Made by a program: the position numbers and the translations under genes
Notes under the pieces: generated by a model
The model's database searches: none
Seen by the model: only the letters and a program-made list of their open reading frames with translations
Told to the model about the DNA's origin: nothing
Origin: Sphingomonas sp.
Lineage (GTDB): Bacteria; Pseudomonadota; Alphaproteobacteria; Sphingomonadales; Sphingomonadaceae
Assembly: GCF_003248515.1 (NCBI RefSeq)
Contig: NZ_QFOB01000013.1
Location: 47,516 to 111,515, forward strand
Length of the DNA: 64,000 nt
Direction: 5' to 3'
Part shown: positions 45,375 through 54,250 of the stretch, piece by piece
Numbering within the stretch: position 1 is the stretch's first letter
Layout: each line of letters opens with the position of its first letter

Positions 45375-45752
45375 TCAGCGCCGGCCGCCCGGTTCGCTCT
45401 GAGACGGCGGATCGCTCGCCGGGAAGCTCTCGTCGAGGGCTTCGTCGAGCGCCTCTTCCCGCTCGTTGCGTGTGACGCTTTCCGCCATCCGGGCAAGCTG
45501 CGCGGGCGTCGCCTCGGTCTGGTGACGGGCCTTCCATTCGGACTGGGGCATGCCGTAGATCGCCTCGCGCGCGGCCTCCTTGCCCAAAGCCCCGCCGCTC
45601 GCCTCGGCGATCCAGTCCGCCAGGCAATTGCGGCAGAAGCCGCCGACGCCCATCAGATCCACATTCTGAACGTCCGTACGGTGGCGCAGATGGCGCACCA
45701 GCCGGCGGAAGGCATCGGCCGCCACGGCATCCGATATGTCTTCAATCCGCAT
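45375..45752 (-). CDS. DUF1244 protein with SFPASDPPS tail
   Basis: The start MRIEDISDAVAADAF has AGGAG seven bases upstream. Of the 125 residues, 1-95 match DUF1244 (FRRLVRHLRHRTDVQNVDLM, GFCRNCLADWI with two cysteines, MPQSEWKARHQTEAT). DUF1244 is a helical family of unknown function, normally about 95-100 residues. The C-terminus adds an acidic tail ending DEALDESFPASDPPS, a short motif also seen at the end of unrelated small proteins. The gene follows the sensor kinase in reverse orientation and precedes it in transcription by 34 bases, so both may be one unit. Confidence 0.78.
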   Translation of the reverse strand: MRIEDISDAVAADAFRRLVRHLRHRTDVQNVDLMGVGGFCRNCLADWIAEASGGALGKEAAREAIYGMPQSEWKARHQTEATPAQLARMAESVTRNEREEALDEALDESFPASDPPSQSEPGGRR

Positions 45753-45846
45753 CGAACATCTCCTGCCGGGCATTGTGCCGGGCGGCTCTGCGCGAGTCCA
45801 GCATGCGCCCGCCGGGATGAAGGAGAGTGCAAGGCGGGCCGGTGTT

Positions 45847-46899
45847 TCAGCGCGGCCGCGCGGCCACCGCCTCGGCCGGGAATTCGCTGAACAGGCCGTC
45901 CACCCCCAGATCGTAGAACATCCGATATTCGGCGGCGGCATCGCCATGGTCGGCGGGGGAGGTGCCCTTGCGCAGCTCGGTGGGCAGGAAATAATTTTCG
46001 GAGCGGAAGGTCCAGGGATGGACGATCAGCCCGGCCGCATGCGCATCGGCGACGAGGCTGGTGGGGGCCAGCGAGCGGCCGTCCTTGTCGCGCGGCACGA
46101 TCAGCGGCTTTTCGGGGCCGATCGCCTGCGCATAGGTGGCGATCGTCCTGAGGCCGGCGGGCGTCACCATCTGTGCGTAGGTGGTGCCGGGCACGTCCGG
46201 CGGCCCGGCCTGGCTCGCCACGAGCTGGACGAGCTTCAGCTTCGTCATCTTGTGCAGCGTCTTGAGATTATTCACCTCGAAGGACTGGATGATGACCGGA
46301 TCGCTGGCCTTGCTGTAACCGGCCTTCGCCAGCGCCGCGATCAGCGGACGCTCCATCGCGAGGCCTAGCGCCTGGAAATAGGTGGAATGCTTGATCTCGG
46401 GATAAAGGCCGATGCGCCGGCCCGCCGCCTTGTCCTGCTCCGCCACGAGCGCGAGGATTTCCTCCAGCGTCGGTATCTCGAACCTGCCGTCATAGCGGGC
46501 GGCATTGTCCGGCCGCAGTTGCGGCATCCGCTCGCGGGCGCGCAGCGTCTTCAGCTCGGCCAGCGTGAAATCTTCGGTGAACCAGCCCGTGATCGGGTGG
46601 CCGTCGATCGTCTTGGTCGTCTTGCGGCCGGCGAATTCGGGGTGGGCGGAAACGTCGGTCGTGCCCGAAATCTCGTTTTCGTGCCGCGCGACCATATGGC
46701 CGTCCTTCGTCATCACCAGATCCGGCTCGATGAAATCGGCGCCCTCCGCAATGGCCAGCCGATAGGCTTCCAGCGTGTGCTCGGGCCGTTCGCCGGATGC
46801 GCCGCGATGCGCGATCACCACCGGGTGAGTCGGGGTGGCTTGGGGCGTCGGGGCCGCCGCCAGCATCAGGGCGAGTGCAATCACGCTTCGTCTCCACAT
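45847..46899 (-). CDS. Secreted glycerophosphodiester phosphodiesterase
   Basis: The 350-residue protein has a signal peptide (MWRRSVIALALMLAAAPTPQA) and the GlpQ/UgpQ TIM-barrel signatures: HPVVIAHRGASGERPEHTLEAY with the catalytic His-Arg, FIEPDLVMTKDG, and GLYPEIKH. The length and inserts (TGWFTEDFTLAELKTLRARE) match periplasmic GlpQ. It hydrolyses glycerophosphodiesters to glycerol-3-phosphate and an alcohol. In many bacteria this belongs to the phosphate regulon. It is divergent from a TonB-dependent receptor with candidate Pho boxes between them. Confidence 0.92.
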   Translation of the reverse strand: MWRRSVIALALMLAAAPTPQATPTHPVVIAHRGASGERPEHTLEAYRLAIAEGADFIEPDLVMTKDGHMVARHENEISGTTDVSAHPEFAGRKTTKTIDGHPITGWFTEDFTLAELKTLRARERMPQLRPDNAARYDGRFEIPTLEEILALVAEQDKAAGRRIGLYPEIKHSTYFQALGLAMERPLIAALAKAGYSKASDPVIIQSFEVNNLKTLHKMTKLKLVQLVASQAGPPDVPGTTYAQMVTPAGLRTIATYAQAIGPEKPLIVPRDKDGRSLAPTSLVADAHAAGLIVHPWTFRSENYFLPTELRKGTSPADHGDAAAEYRMFYDLGVDGLFSEFPAEAVAARPR

Positions 46900-46918
46900 C
46901 GGATGAGGCTGTGTCGCT

Positions 46919-47008
46919 AGGACAGGTTGAAGTCGCTTCTGTGACAGGATTTGCGGCAGAAATCCGGGTTTTCACAAAGTTGCAACCGACCTGTCACCGC
47001 TTCGGCAT
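46919..47008. promoter_or_regulatory. Candidate Pho boxes between diesterase and receptor
   Basis: On the plus strand CTGTCAC at 46991-46997 is flanked at exact 11-base steps by TTGCAAC (46980-46986) and TCGGCAT (47002-47008), each 4 of 7 to the heptamer; the array is 65 bases before the receptor ATG. On the minus strand CTGTCAC at 46947-46941, GCGACTT at 46936-46930 and CTGTCCT at 46925-46919 are likewise 11 bases apart and point to the diesterase gene. Only one or two heptamers in each array are strong. Confidence 0.4.
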
Positions 47009-47073
47009 CAAGTGGCTCCTATCCGGCCGGCCATCCGCGCGGCACCCGCCGCACCAACGAAAAGGGTGGGATC

Positions 47074-49530
47074 ATGTTTCTGGCTCGAACCTCTTTGTTT
47101 GCCCTGATGATCGGCTGTTCGGTCGCGGCGCAGGCTGCCGCACCCGCCGCGCCGGCCAGTGGAGACGCCGCAGCCGATGCGCCCGCCGCGGCCGATGCTG
47201 CCGGCGACGAGGGCGCGATCGTCGTGACGGGCCGCACCACCCGATCGGTCGCCTCGCTGGAAGGGCCGGAAATCCAGAAGCTGCTGCCGGGCATCAGCCC
47301 GCTGAAGGCGATCCAGACCCTTCCCGGCGTCACCTATCTGACGGCCGATCCGTGGGGCAATAACGAGCAGAACATCTCGCTCTTCATCCACGGTTTCAAC
47401 CAGCAGCAGTTGGGCTATACGCTGGATGGCGTGCCGCTGGGCGATCAGAATTACGGCAATTACAACGGCCTTTCGCCGCAGCGCGCGGTAATTTCCGAAA
47501 ATGTGGGCAGTGTCACGCTGGCAACGGGTGCGGGCGATCTCGGCACGCCTTCCACCAGCAATCTCGGCGGCACGATCGACACCTTCACCTCCGATCCGGA
47601 TGCGCAGTTCGGCATCCGCCTCGCCCAGACGCTCGGCAGCTACGATACGCAGCGCACCTATGCGCGGATGGATTCGGGTGAGTTCGGCGGCGGCAATAAT
47701 CGCCTTTATGTTTCGGCCGCGCGGCAGCATGCCCGCGCCTGGGATTTCAACGGCAAGCAGGGCGGCTGGCAGGTGAACGGCAAGTTCACGCACGAAGACA
47801 GCACCGGCAAGCTCACCACCTATTTCGCCTTCTCCAACAAGAAGGAGCCGAACGAGGATGCCACCTCGATCGTGGTGCGCCCGGCATCGGGCACGACGGC
47901 GGCTGTCGATAATCGCGGCACGGCGCCCTATACGCGCCCATTCCTCTTTCCGGATTTCGCTGCGGCGATCGCGTATTACCAGTCGCCGGCCTATGCGGCC
48001 GTCAACGCCGCGCCCGGATCCAATTACCAGAATTACTACAGCGCCGCGATCCGCCGGGATTATCTCGGCTACGCCAAATATGAGCTGAACGTCTCGGACA
48101 CTATCAAGTGGACGAACCTTGGCTATTATCATCACAATAGCGGCGTGGGCATCGTTGCCGGGCCGATCACGGCCGCCGGCCTGCCCGGCCTCTTCTCTTT
48201 CTATTATCCCGATCCGGCGGGCGGTGCCGCGACGACACCGGCCAATCTCGCCCGTCTTTCCACGATCTTCGGCGGATCGGGCATGGCGGCGCGCACCACC
48301 GAATATCGGATTGAGCGCTATGGCGCGATCAGCACGCTGAAGGCCGAGCTCGGCAATCACGAGCTGGAAATCGGCGGCTGGTATGAGCGCCAGAAATCCT
48401 CGGCCTATCGGCGCTGGTATGCGGTGGACGTGAACAATGGCCGCAGCCCCTATCAGCGGCCGGAAGATTATGCGCAGCCGCTGATTACCCAATATGGCAG
48501 CCAGATCCGCGTCGACGAATATCAGTATCACGTGCAGGATGCCTGGCACATCACGCCGGCCATCACCCTGCAGGCCGGCTTCAAGGGCGAAATCCAGAAG
48601 GCCAGCCAGGAGGTTCCGGTCCAGCCGATCCCCGGCTCCTTCACCGGATCGCGCGAGCTTCCGGTCGGCAGCCTGACGACCAAGCGCTGGTTCCTGCCGC
48701 AGGTCGGCGGCGTGTGGGAGGTGACCGGCAACGAGCAGCTCTTCTTCAACGTCCAGAAGAATATGCGCCAGTTCCAGACGAGCGCGGCGGCGGGCCTTTC
48801 GCCGTTCGCGCTGGGCAGCCAGACGCTCTTCCAGTTCTTCAAGGACAATACGAAGCCCGAGACGAGCTGGACCTATGAGGCGGGCGTGCGCACGCGCCAC
48901 AGTCTGAACCTGGGGCCGATCACCGCCTTCGAAGGGCAGATCAGCTATTATCACGTCGATTTCAGCAATCGCCTGCTCGCGATCAGCCCGACCACGACGA
49001 TCACGGCGATCGCCAGCGGCGCCACGATCCTGCAGAATGTGGGCAGCGTGAAGACGGACGGCTTCGATTTCGCCGGCACGCTGCACTTCGGCAAGACCTT
49101 CACGCTGTATAACGCGCTGTCCTTCAATCGCTCCGTCTACCAGGACGATTATGCGACCGGCACGACGACGGTGCCGACATCTGGCAAGAAGGTGCCGGCT
49201 TCGCCGGACTGGCTGAACAAGACCGTGGCGACGCTGAACGTCGAACCGTTCGAAGTGCAGCTGGTCGGCGATTATCTGGGCAAGCGTTACGCCACCTTCA
49301 CCAACGATCTTTCGGTGAAGGGCTATTTCACGATGTCCGGCCGGATCGCGGTGGATGTGCCGCTGGGCAATATCTCGGCGATCAAGAAGCTCACCCTTTC
49401 GATGAACGTCACCAACATCACCAACAAGAAGGGGGAATCGACGCTCAGCGTCGGCCAGCCCACCGCGACCTACAATTATTTCCCGCTGGCGCCGCGCCAG
49501 TGGTTCGGCACGGTGGCGGTGCGCTTCTGA
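47074..49530 (+). CDS. TonB-dependent outer-membrane receptor
   Basis: This 818-residue protein starts at the ATG with AAAGGGTGGG upstream and a signal peptide ending VAAQA. A short Ala-rich linker leads to the TonB box EGAIVVTGRTTRS. The plug is marked by LKAIQTLPGVTYLTADPWGNNE and FIHGFNQQQLGYTLDGVPLGD. The barrel ends AYNYF-type strands and WFGTVAVRF, with the terminal Phe for BamA. It lacks an STN domain, so it imports without sigma signalling. Divergence from the diesterase suggests an organophosphate or glycerophosphodiester ligand, which is inference from context. Confidence 0.85.
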   Translation: MFLARTSLFALMIGCSVAAQAAAPAAPASGDAAADAPAAADAAGDEGAIVVTGRTTRSVASLEGPEIQKLLPGISPLKAIQTLPGVTYLTADPWGNNEQNISLFIHGFNQQQLGYTLDGVPLGDQNYGNYNGLSPQRAVISENVGSVTLATGAGDLGTPSTSNLGGTIDTFTSDPDAQFGIRLAQTLGSYDTQRTYARMDSGEFGGGNNRLYVSAARQHARAWDFNGKQGGWQVNGKFTHEDSTGKLTTYFAFSNKKEPNEDATSIVVRPASGTTAAVDNRGTAPYTRPFLFPDFAAAIAYYQSPAYAAVNAAPGSNYQNYYSAAIRRDYLGYAKYELNVSDTIKWTNLGYYHHNSGVGIVAGPITAAGLPGLFSFYYPDPAGGAATTPANLARLSTIFGGSGMAARTTEYRIERYGAISTLKAELGNHELEIGGWYERQKSSAYRRWYAVDVNNGRSPYQRPEDYAQPLITQYGSQIRVDEYQYHVQDAWHITPAITLQAGFKGEIQKASQEVPVQPIPGSFTGSRELPVGSLTTKRWFLPQVGGVWEVTGNEQLFFNVQKNMRQFQTSAAAGLSPFALGSQTLFQFFKDNTKPETSWTYEAGVRTRHSLNLGPITAFEGQISYYHVDFSNRLLAISPTTTITAIASGATILQNVGSVKTDGFDFAGTLHFGKTFTLYNALSFNRSVYQDDYATGTTTVPTSGKKVPASPDWLNKTVATLNVEPFEVQLVGDYLGKRYATFTNDLSVKGYFTMSGRIAVDVPLGNISAIKKLTLSMNVTNITNKKGESTLSVGQPTATYNYFPLAPRQWFGTVAVRF

Positions 49531-49563
49531 CGCGTCGCTGACGCGGCGGCCTCGTGCCGGGCG

Positions 49564-49618
49564 CGTCGAGGCATCGTTCCCTGTCCCTTTGCCTTGGGGG
49601 CGGAGCGATGCTTCGACG
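49564..49618. repeat. Long inverted repeat downstream of receptor
   Basis: CGTCGAGGCATCG at 49564-49576 pairs with CGATGCTTCGACG at 49606-49618 with one mismatch in 13, enclosing a 29-base loop. It is 34 bases after the receptor stop. It could be a terminator or processing hairpin; the loop contains a C-run and a G-run that might pair further. Confidence 0.5.
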
Positions 49619-49819
49619 GGCCTGGCATGAACGGCGCAAACCCGGATTATCCGCGCCGAACAGCAATTGTTTGTCACAATAGGTACATCGAACAGCCCTA
49701 GCGGCGAAATCGCGCGGACACGCCGATCCCCGGCCATCGGGACGACGGACCAACCCGTTCCTTACAGAAAGCGGGCCTGCGCGGGTTCCTGTTCCACACC
49801 GCAAGGGGTTATCGATATC

Positions 49820-52261
49820 ATGCGCTCCGCGTCCACCGGTCGCGCGCTCCACAAGGGCGCGGCTCATCTTCTGCTTTCCGCCTCGATCCTCGCCACGGCC
49901 GCGCCGGCCCTTGCCGCCGAGCCTGCCGCCGCTGCCGATACTGCGGCCGCCCCCGATGCCGCGACGGACGCGGAAGCACCGGGGGAGATCATGGTGGTCG
50001 CGCGCAAGCGGACGGAAAATGCGCAGCAGGTGCCGATCCCGGTCACGGTGATCTCGCCGGTGGAGCTGACCCGCCAGAACCTGACCAACTTCACCAATTT
50101 CCAGGCGAAGCTGCCATCCTTCTCCGTCTATCTCACCAATCCCAAGCAGCTGAATCTCGGCGTGCGCGGCATCGGCAATAACGGCTTCAACACGGATGGT
50201 ATCGACGGATCGGTCGGCATCTTCGTCGACGGTGTCTATACGGGTCGGCAGGGCATGGCCTCGATCGATTTCAACGACATTGCCGATGTCGAGCTGCTGC
50301 GCGGGCCGCAGGGAACATTGTTCGGCAAGAACACCACCGCCGGCGCCGTCATCATCAACACGCTGAAGCCCAGCTTCGACTGGGGCGCTTCGGGCGAGGC
50401 GACCTATGGCAATTTCGATTTCAAGGAGGTGAAGGGCTCCGTCACTGGCCCGCTGATCGCGGACAAGCTCGCGATCCGCGTGTCGGGATTCTACAGTGAT
50501 CGCGACGGCACCTACAAAAATCTCTATGACGGCCGGAAGCTGAATGCCCGCCAGGGATCGGGCATCCGTGGCCAGCTGCTCGCCACGCCGACCGAGAATC
50601 TCTCGATCCGCCTGATCGGCACGCATGCGCGCCAGAGCTTCCCGACCATCTCGCCGGTGATCCTCTCCATCTACAATCCGGCGGCGCTCCAGACGCGCAT
50701 GGCCAATGCGGGCTATACGCTGACGGCCAGCAACAAGGAGGATCGCTTCGTCAATATCGACGCGGCGCTGAACGCCAAGACGAAGTCGGATGGCGGCAGC
50801 GGCGAAGTGAACTGGGATGTCGAGGGCGTCGGCACCTTCACTTCGATCACGGCCTATCAATCATGGTCGTGCTTCACCAACAACGACAATGATTATACCA
50901 TCCTCAACGCGATCCCCGATTATGGATCGTGCAACAAGGAACATCAGTTCAGCCAGGAACTGCGCTGGGCCACTCCCAAGGACCGGCCGGTCGAGGCGAC
51001 CTTCGGCGGCTTCCTGAGCCGCCAGCGCCTGCAGGTCGACAGCCGCATCCGTTTCGGCAACCAATATTATATCTGGGCGGCCAATCCTTCCGCCACGGCC
51101 TTCCCCACGCTGGGCGGCAAGACATGGGCGCAGGGCGCCTATGCCAGCCAGGTCGCGGGCTTCGGCATGAAGAGCCTCGCGGTGTTCCACACGGATACGA
51201 ACGCGCTGTTCGGCAACGCCACCTGGCATCCCGATGCGGCCCGCCGCCTCGCGATCGACGTGGGCCTGCGCTATACGTGGGAGGATCGCAGCTATGTCTA
51301 TGATGGCACGGTCGTCTCGAACGCGGGCAATCTCAATCAGGCGCAGATCAACGTGCTGTCCGCCGCGGGCGCCAATTCGCAGCTCGGCCATGGCGATGCG
51401 AGCCTGAAGGATCGCGCGCTCTCCGGCGAGGCGGGCATCAATTACAAGATCACGCCCGACATCTTCGTCTATGGCAAATATGCGCGGGGCAACAAGTCGG
51501 CGGGTTTCAACCTGCTGCCCTACAATAGCAGCAATCCCGATCCGAGCGTGAACCAGGCGATTGCGCTCGGCGCCTCGCAGACCGTGAAGGGCGAGAAGGC
51601 CGACAATTTCGAGATCGGCTTCAAGAGCTTCTTCCTCGATCACCGCATCCTGCTGAACGTCACCGCCTTCCACACCAAGGTGAAGAATTATCAGGCGAAC
51701 CAGGCGGTGGGTGTTGGTAATACGGCGCTGAAATTCCTCGCTAATGTCGGATCGCTCACTTCAAAGGGCGTGGAAGCGGAGCTGGAGACCTGGCTGGTGC
51801 CCGGCCTGCATACCAAGGGCTTTATCGCCTATGACAAGGCGACCTATTCGTCCTTCCACAATTCGGTCTGCCCGGCCCAGTCGACCGCGCTCACCTGCGA
51901 TCTTACCGGCCGTCAGGTGGCGTGGGCGCCCAAATGGACCGGCGATTTCACGATCGATTACACGCACAAGATCACCGAGAAGGTGAAGGGCTATGGCCTG
52001 TTCGACGTGAACTATCGTTCGAAGCAGAATTACACGATCACGCTGGATCCCTCCGCCGAGGGGCCGGGCTATGCGCTTGCCAGCCTGCGTGCCGGCGTGC
52101 TGCTGATGGACGACAGGCTGGAGCTTCAGGCCTGGGTCGAGAATCTGTTCGACAAGGCTTATTATATCAACCTGCTGGGTCTCACGAAATCGACCGGGCT
52201 GGTGCAGGGCTATCCGGGCAATCCGCGCACCTACGGCGGCACGGTGCGCTTCAAATTCTGA
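49820..52261 (+). CDS. TonB-dependent outer-membrane receptor
   Basis: This 813-residue receptor begins MRSASTGRALHKGAAHL with AAGGGG upstream; a longer frame to the left is not protein-like. A signal peptide ends PALAA. The TonB box is near GEIMVVARKRTEN, and the plug has IFVDGVYTGRQGMAS and VELLRGPQGTLFGKNTTAGA, typical of the sphingomonad family annotated with 'FecA/CirA-like, TonB box receptor'. The barrel ends TYGGTVRFKF. It differs clearly in sequence from the receptor before it, so the pair is not a recent duplication. No substrate is evident. A hairpin terminator follows. Confidence 0.88.
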   Translation: MRSASTGRALHKGAAHLLLSASILATAAPALAAEPAAAADTAAAPDAATDAEAPGEIMVVARKRTENAQQVPIPVTVISPVELTRQNLTNFTNFQAKLPSFSVYLTNPKQLNLGVRGIGNNGFNTDGIDGSVGIFVDGVYTGRQGMASIDFNDIADVELLRGPQGTLFGKNTTAGAVIINTLKPSFDWGASGEATYGNFDFKEVKGSVTGPLIADKLAIRVSGFYSDRDGTYKNLYDGRKLNARQGSGIRGQLLATPTENLSIRLIGTHARQSFPTISPVILSIYNPAALQTRMANAGYTLTASNKEDRFVNIDAALNAKTKSDGGSGEVNWDVEGVGTFTSITAYQSWSCFTNNDNDYTILNAIPDYGSCNKEHQFSQELRWATPKDRPVEATFGGFLSRQRLQVDSRIRFGNQYYIWAANPSATAFPTLGGKTWAQGAYASQVAGFGMKSLAVFHTDTNALFGNATWHPDAARRLAIDVGLRYTWEDRSYVYDGTVVSNAGNLNQAQINVLSAAGANSQLGHGDASLKDRALSGEAGINYKITPDIFVYGKYARGNKSAGFNLLPYNSSNPDPSVNQAIALGASQTVKGEKADNFEIGFKSFFLDHRILLNVTAFHTKVKNYQANQAVGVGNTALKFLANVGSLTSKGVEAELETWLVPGLHTKGFIAYDKATYSSFHNSVCPAQSTALTCDLTGRQVAWAPKWTGDFTIDYTHKITEKVKGYGLFDVNYRSKQNYTITLDPSAEGPGYALASLRAGVLLMDDRLELQAWVENLFDKAYYINLLGLTKSTGLVQGYPGNPRTYGGTVRFKF

Positions 52262-52277
52262 TCGGCATCGCCTGATC

Positions 52278-52310
52278 CCGGGCCGCGCGGTGGATGCGGC
52301 CCGGTCTTCC
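52278..52310 (+). terminator. Hairpin terminator after second receptor
   Basis: CCGGGCCGC at 52278-52286 is complementary to GCGGCCCGG at 52296-52304 around a 9-base loop, followed by TCTTCC. It lies 17 bases after the receptor stop and is a good intrinsic-type terminator for it. Confidence 0.6.
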
Positions 52311-52459
52311 TCCTCCATCGGAGACGGATGGGGGAGGGGGCGCCGCCGCCTATGGAAAGCGGCCGCCGGCAATGGCATAGGCCGGCCGATGGCGGGGCTT
52401 TTCGTGTCGGGCCGCATCGGGCGTGGCTGGCATGGACGCTCCAGACGAAACGGGGCGTG

Positions 52460-52822
52460 ATGATAGATCCGGATCTGATTTTCGAAGAATTCACCGCCTA
52501 TCTGGCGGGTAACGTCGTGACGGCGATCCTGGTCGGCCTGCTGATGCTGGCGATCGCCGTGGCGATCCCGCCGCGCTGGAAATGGTGGGCGGCCTTTCCG
52601 CTCGCGGTCGTGATCGGCCTGTGCCTCACCGTTGCGTTCATCGCGCTGGGCATGCCGATCCTGTACCGGCTGGGCGCGACGTTCGAGGCGCATTTCGGCC
52701 CGATCCACCTGGTGATCGCGATGCTTGTCAGCGGGCTGGGGTTCGCCATCGTCCGCAAACGGCGCGGCCCCGTTTCGGATCATGACATGCCGAAGCCGGA
52801 TCGCTGGTACGATCGGCCTTAG
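52460..52822 (+). CDS. Small membrane protein of unknown function
   Basis: The 120-residue protein starts MIDPDLIFEEFTAYLAG with CGGGGCG upstream. Three membrane helices are predictable: TAILVGLLMLAIAVAI (about 22-40), WAAFPLAVVIGLCLTVAFIA (about 45-70) and IHLVIAMLVSGLGFAIV (about 84-102). The end is basic and soluble (KRRGPVSDHDMPKPDRW). I do not recognise the family. The gene stands alone between the receptor and a convergent gene. Confidence 0.6.
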   Translation: MIDPDLIFEEFTAYLAGNVVTAILVGLLMLAIAVAIPPRWKWWAAFPLAVVIGLCLTVAFIALGMPILYRLGATFEAHFGPIHLVIAMLVSGLGFAIVRKRRGPVSDHDMPKPDRWYDRP

Positions 52823-52891
52823 GGCGAGAGTCGCACCGTTTTTCTTCCGTCCTTTGCCAACCACCCCGATGGTGGCCGGGATCGGATGGCC

Positions 52892-53398
52892 TTATCGTAG
52901 ATCCGTCCGTTCGCCGGTGGTGGAAAGTCGATTGTCGAAGAGGTCCGAGCGATCGATCCGCACGATCTTGCCGCCGTCGAACGTGATCGTCTCGGTAAGA
53001 TAATAGGTGCAGCAGTCGCCAGTTATGCCGTCGCGCAGCGTAAAGTTACTGGCGTTTTCGACCAGTATCACTCGGGCGCGATACCGACCACTCGAATAGT
53101 CGCTCGTGCTGAAAACCTGCATGATGCTTGCGTGAAAGCCGTCGTTGGCGAAGGCCTTTCTGATTTTTCCGAGCCATGTTTCCCGGTTCTCCGAGGCCGA
53201 CTGCATGCTTTCATAGCCGGCGAAGTCCTCGGCCAGCATATCACCGTAGGCGGCGGCATCTTTGGTTACCAACGCACGGATGAAGGATTGTACTGCCTTC
53301 AGCGTATCGGGACGGGGTGGTGCCAGTGGAACTGCCATGGCGGGTGTAGCGAATGATATGGCGATGGCGGATAGATACATATGACGCATATTCTTCAC
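52892..53398 (-). CDS. Exported NTF2-like (SnoaL/DUF4440-type) protein
   Basis: This 168-residue protein has a signal peptide (MRHMYLSAIAISFATPAMA) and the alpha+beta cone-fold pattern of nuclear-transport-factor-2-like proteins: DTLKAVQSFIRALVTKDAAAYGDMLAEDF, then GFHASIMQVFSTSDYS, and the strands TYYLTETITFDGGKIVRID. Members of this fold bind small molecules or act as enzymes, but the periplasmic ones are mostly uncharacterised. Its codon use is less GC-rich than its neighbours, which hints at a different history. Confidence 0.6.
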   Translation of the reverse strand: MKNMRHMYLSAIAISFATPAMAVPLAPPRPDTLKAVQSFIRALVTKDAAAYGDMLAEDFAGYESMQSASENRETWLGKIRKAFANDGFHASIMQVFSTSDYSSGRYRARVILVENASNFTLRDGITGDCCTYYLTETITFDGGKIVRIDRSDLFDNRLSTTGERTDLR

Positions 53399-53458
53399 CC
53401 ATGGCCATGACGTGATCGGTTCTGGCTGCCCTCTTCCTCCCGCAGGGGAGCCAGGGCT

Positions 53459-54193
53459 TCATTTCCCCTTCGACAATCTCTTCTCGATGCCCGTCCACAG
53501 ATCCGCGATCGCCTTTGCGGGGGCGCTTTTCGGGGCATAGGCGCCGAGCGGGGCGTGGCGCTCGGCCATCTGCTCCACCACGCTCGCCATCGGCACGACG
53601 GACATGTCGGGCGCGGTATCCAGCGCCTGCCGGTGCGAAAGGCGGCGGCGATCGACGAGGTTGAATACGGGCAGGATCGGCGGGCCGGCCTTGCGCCGTT
53701 CGTTCAGATGTTCGCGCAGTTCGTCCGCCGTTCGCATCGAAAGGGCTGACGGGATCATCGGCAGCACGATCAGCGACGATCCCTGGATGATCTGATCGGC
53801 CGTGACGCCAAGGCCGGGCGGGCAATCGACGATGATCCGGTCATAGAGGGAGGCCAGTTCGCCGGCGATCTTCTGGAGGCGCTTCTTCGCGCCCAGCTCC
53901 GAAAAGAGCAGGTCCAGCGTGCGCAGTGAGGGGTCCGCAGGCAACAGGTCCAGCCGGGGGATGCCTGTCTTCACGATCAGCTTTTCGGGCGCCACATCCC
54001 GCTCGATCACCTCGCTCGCTTTCTTGCCGCTCTTGCGATCGGGGGCGAGGATGAAGCTGGCCGCGCTTTGCCCGTCGAGATCCCACAGCAGGGTTCGGCG
54101 CGCGGAAAGCGTCGCCGCCGCCCAGGCCAGGTTCACCGAGAGCGTCGTCTTCCCCACGCCGCCCTTGGAACTGTAAACCGTGATCGTCGCCAT
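53459..54193 (-). CDS. ParA-family ATPase, orphan
   Basis: This 244-residue deviant-Walker ATPase has MATITVYSSKGGVGKTTLSV with the P-loop at residues 9-17, LLWDLDGQSAASFIL (Walker A'), and RIIVDCPPGLGVTADQII (Walker B). The sequence matches the small chromosomally encoded ParA-like group, not MipZ or a true plasmid ParA. No ParB-like gene or parS-like repeat is adjacent. It lies 57 bases behind the glycosyltransferase, so it may be transcribed with the lipid-remodelling genes. Its cargo is unknown. Confidence 0.85.
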   Translation of the reverse strand: MATITVYSSKGGVGKTTLSVNLAWAAATLSARRTLLWDLDGQSAASFILAPDRKSGKKASEVIERDVAPEKLIVKTGIPRLDLLPADPSLRTLDLLFSELGAKKRLQKIAGELASLYDRIIVDCPPGLGVTADQIIQGSSLIVLPMIPSALSMRTADELREHLNERRKAGPPILPVFNLVDRRRLSHRQALDTAPDMSVVPMASVVEQMAERHAPLGAYAPKSAPAKAIADLWTGIEKRLSKGK

Positions 54194-54250
54194 TCGCCCT
54201 CGCCGGTTGCCGTCATCGTGGCGCTAACGGGCGAAGGTTGCAATCTTTGG

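Noticed and set aside
49660..49680. Pho box before the second receptor
   Set aside because: A single TTGTCAC is present but no matching heptamer stands at 11 bases on either side; the ATTGT/ACAAT symmetry is too short to call.
47008..49737. 909-residue open frame antisense to the TonB-dependent receptor
   Set aside because: It is a shadow frame produced by high GC; composition is Arg/Ala/Gly-rich with no family pattern, while the plus strand has a clear receptor.
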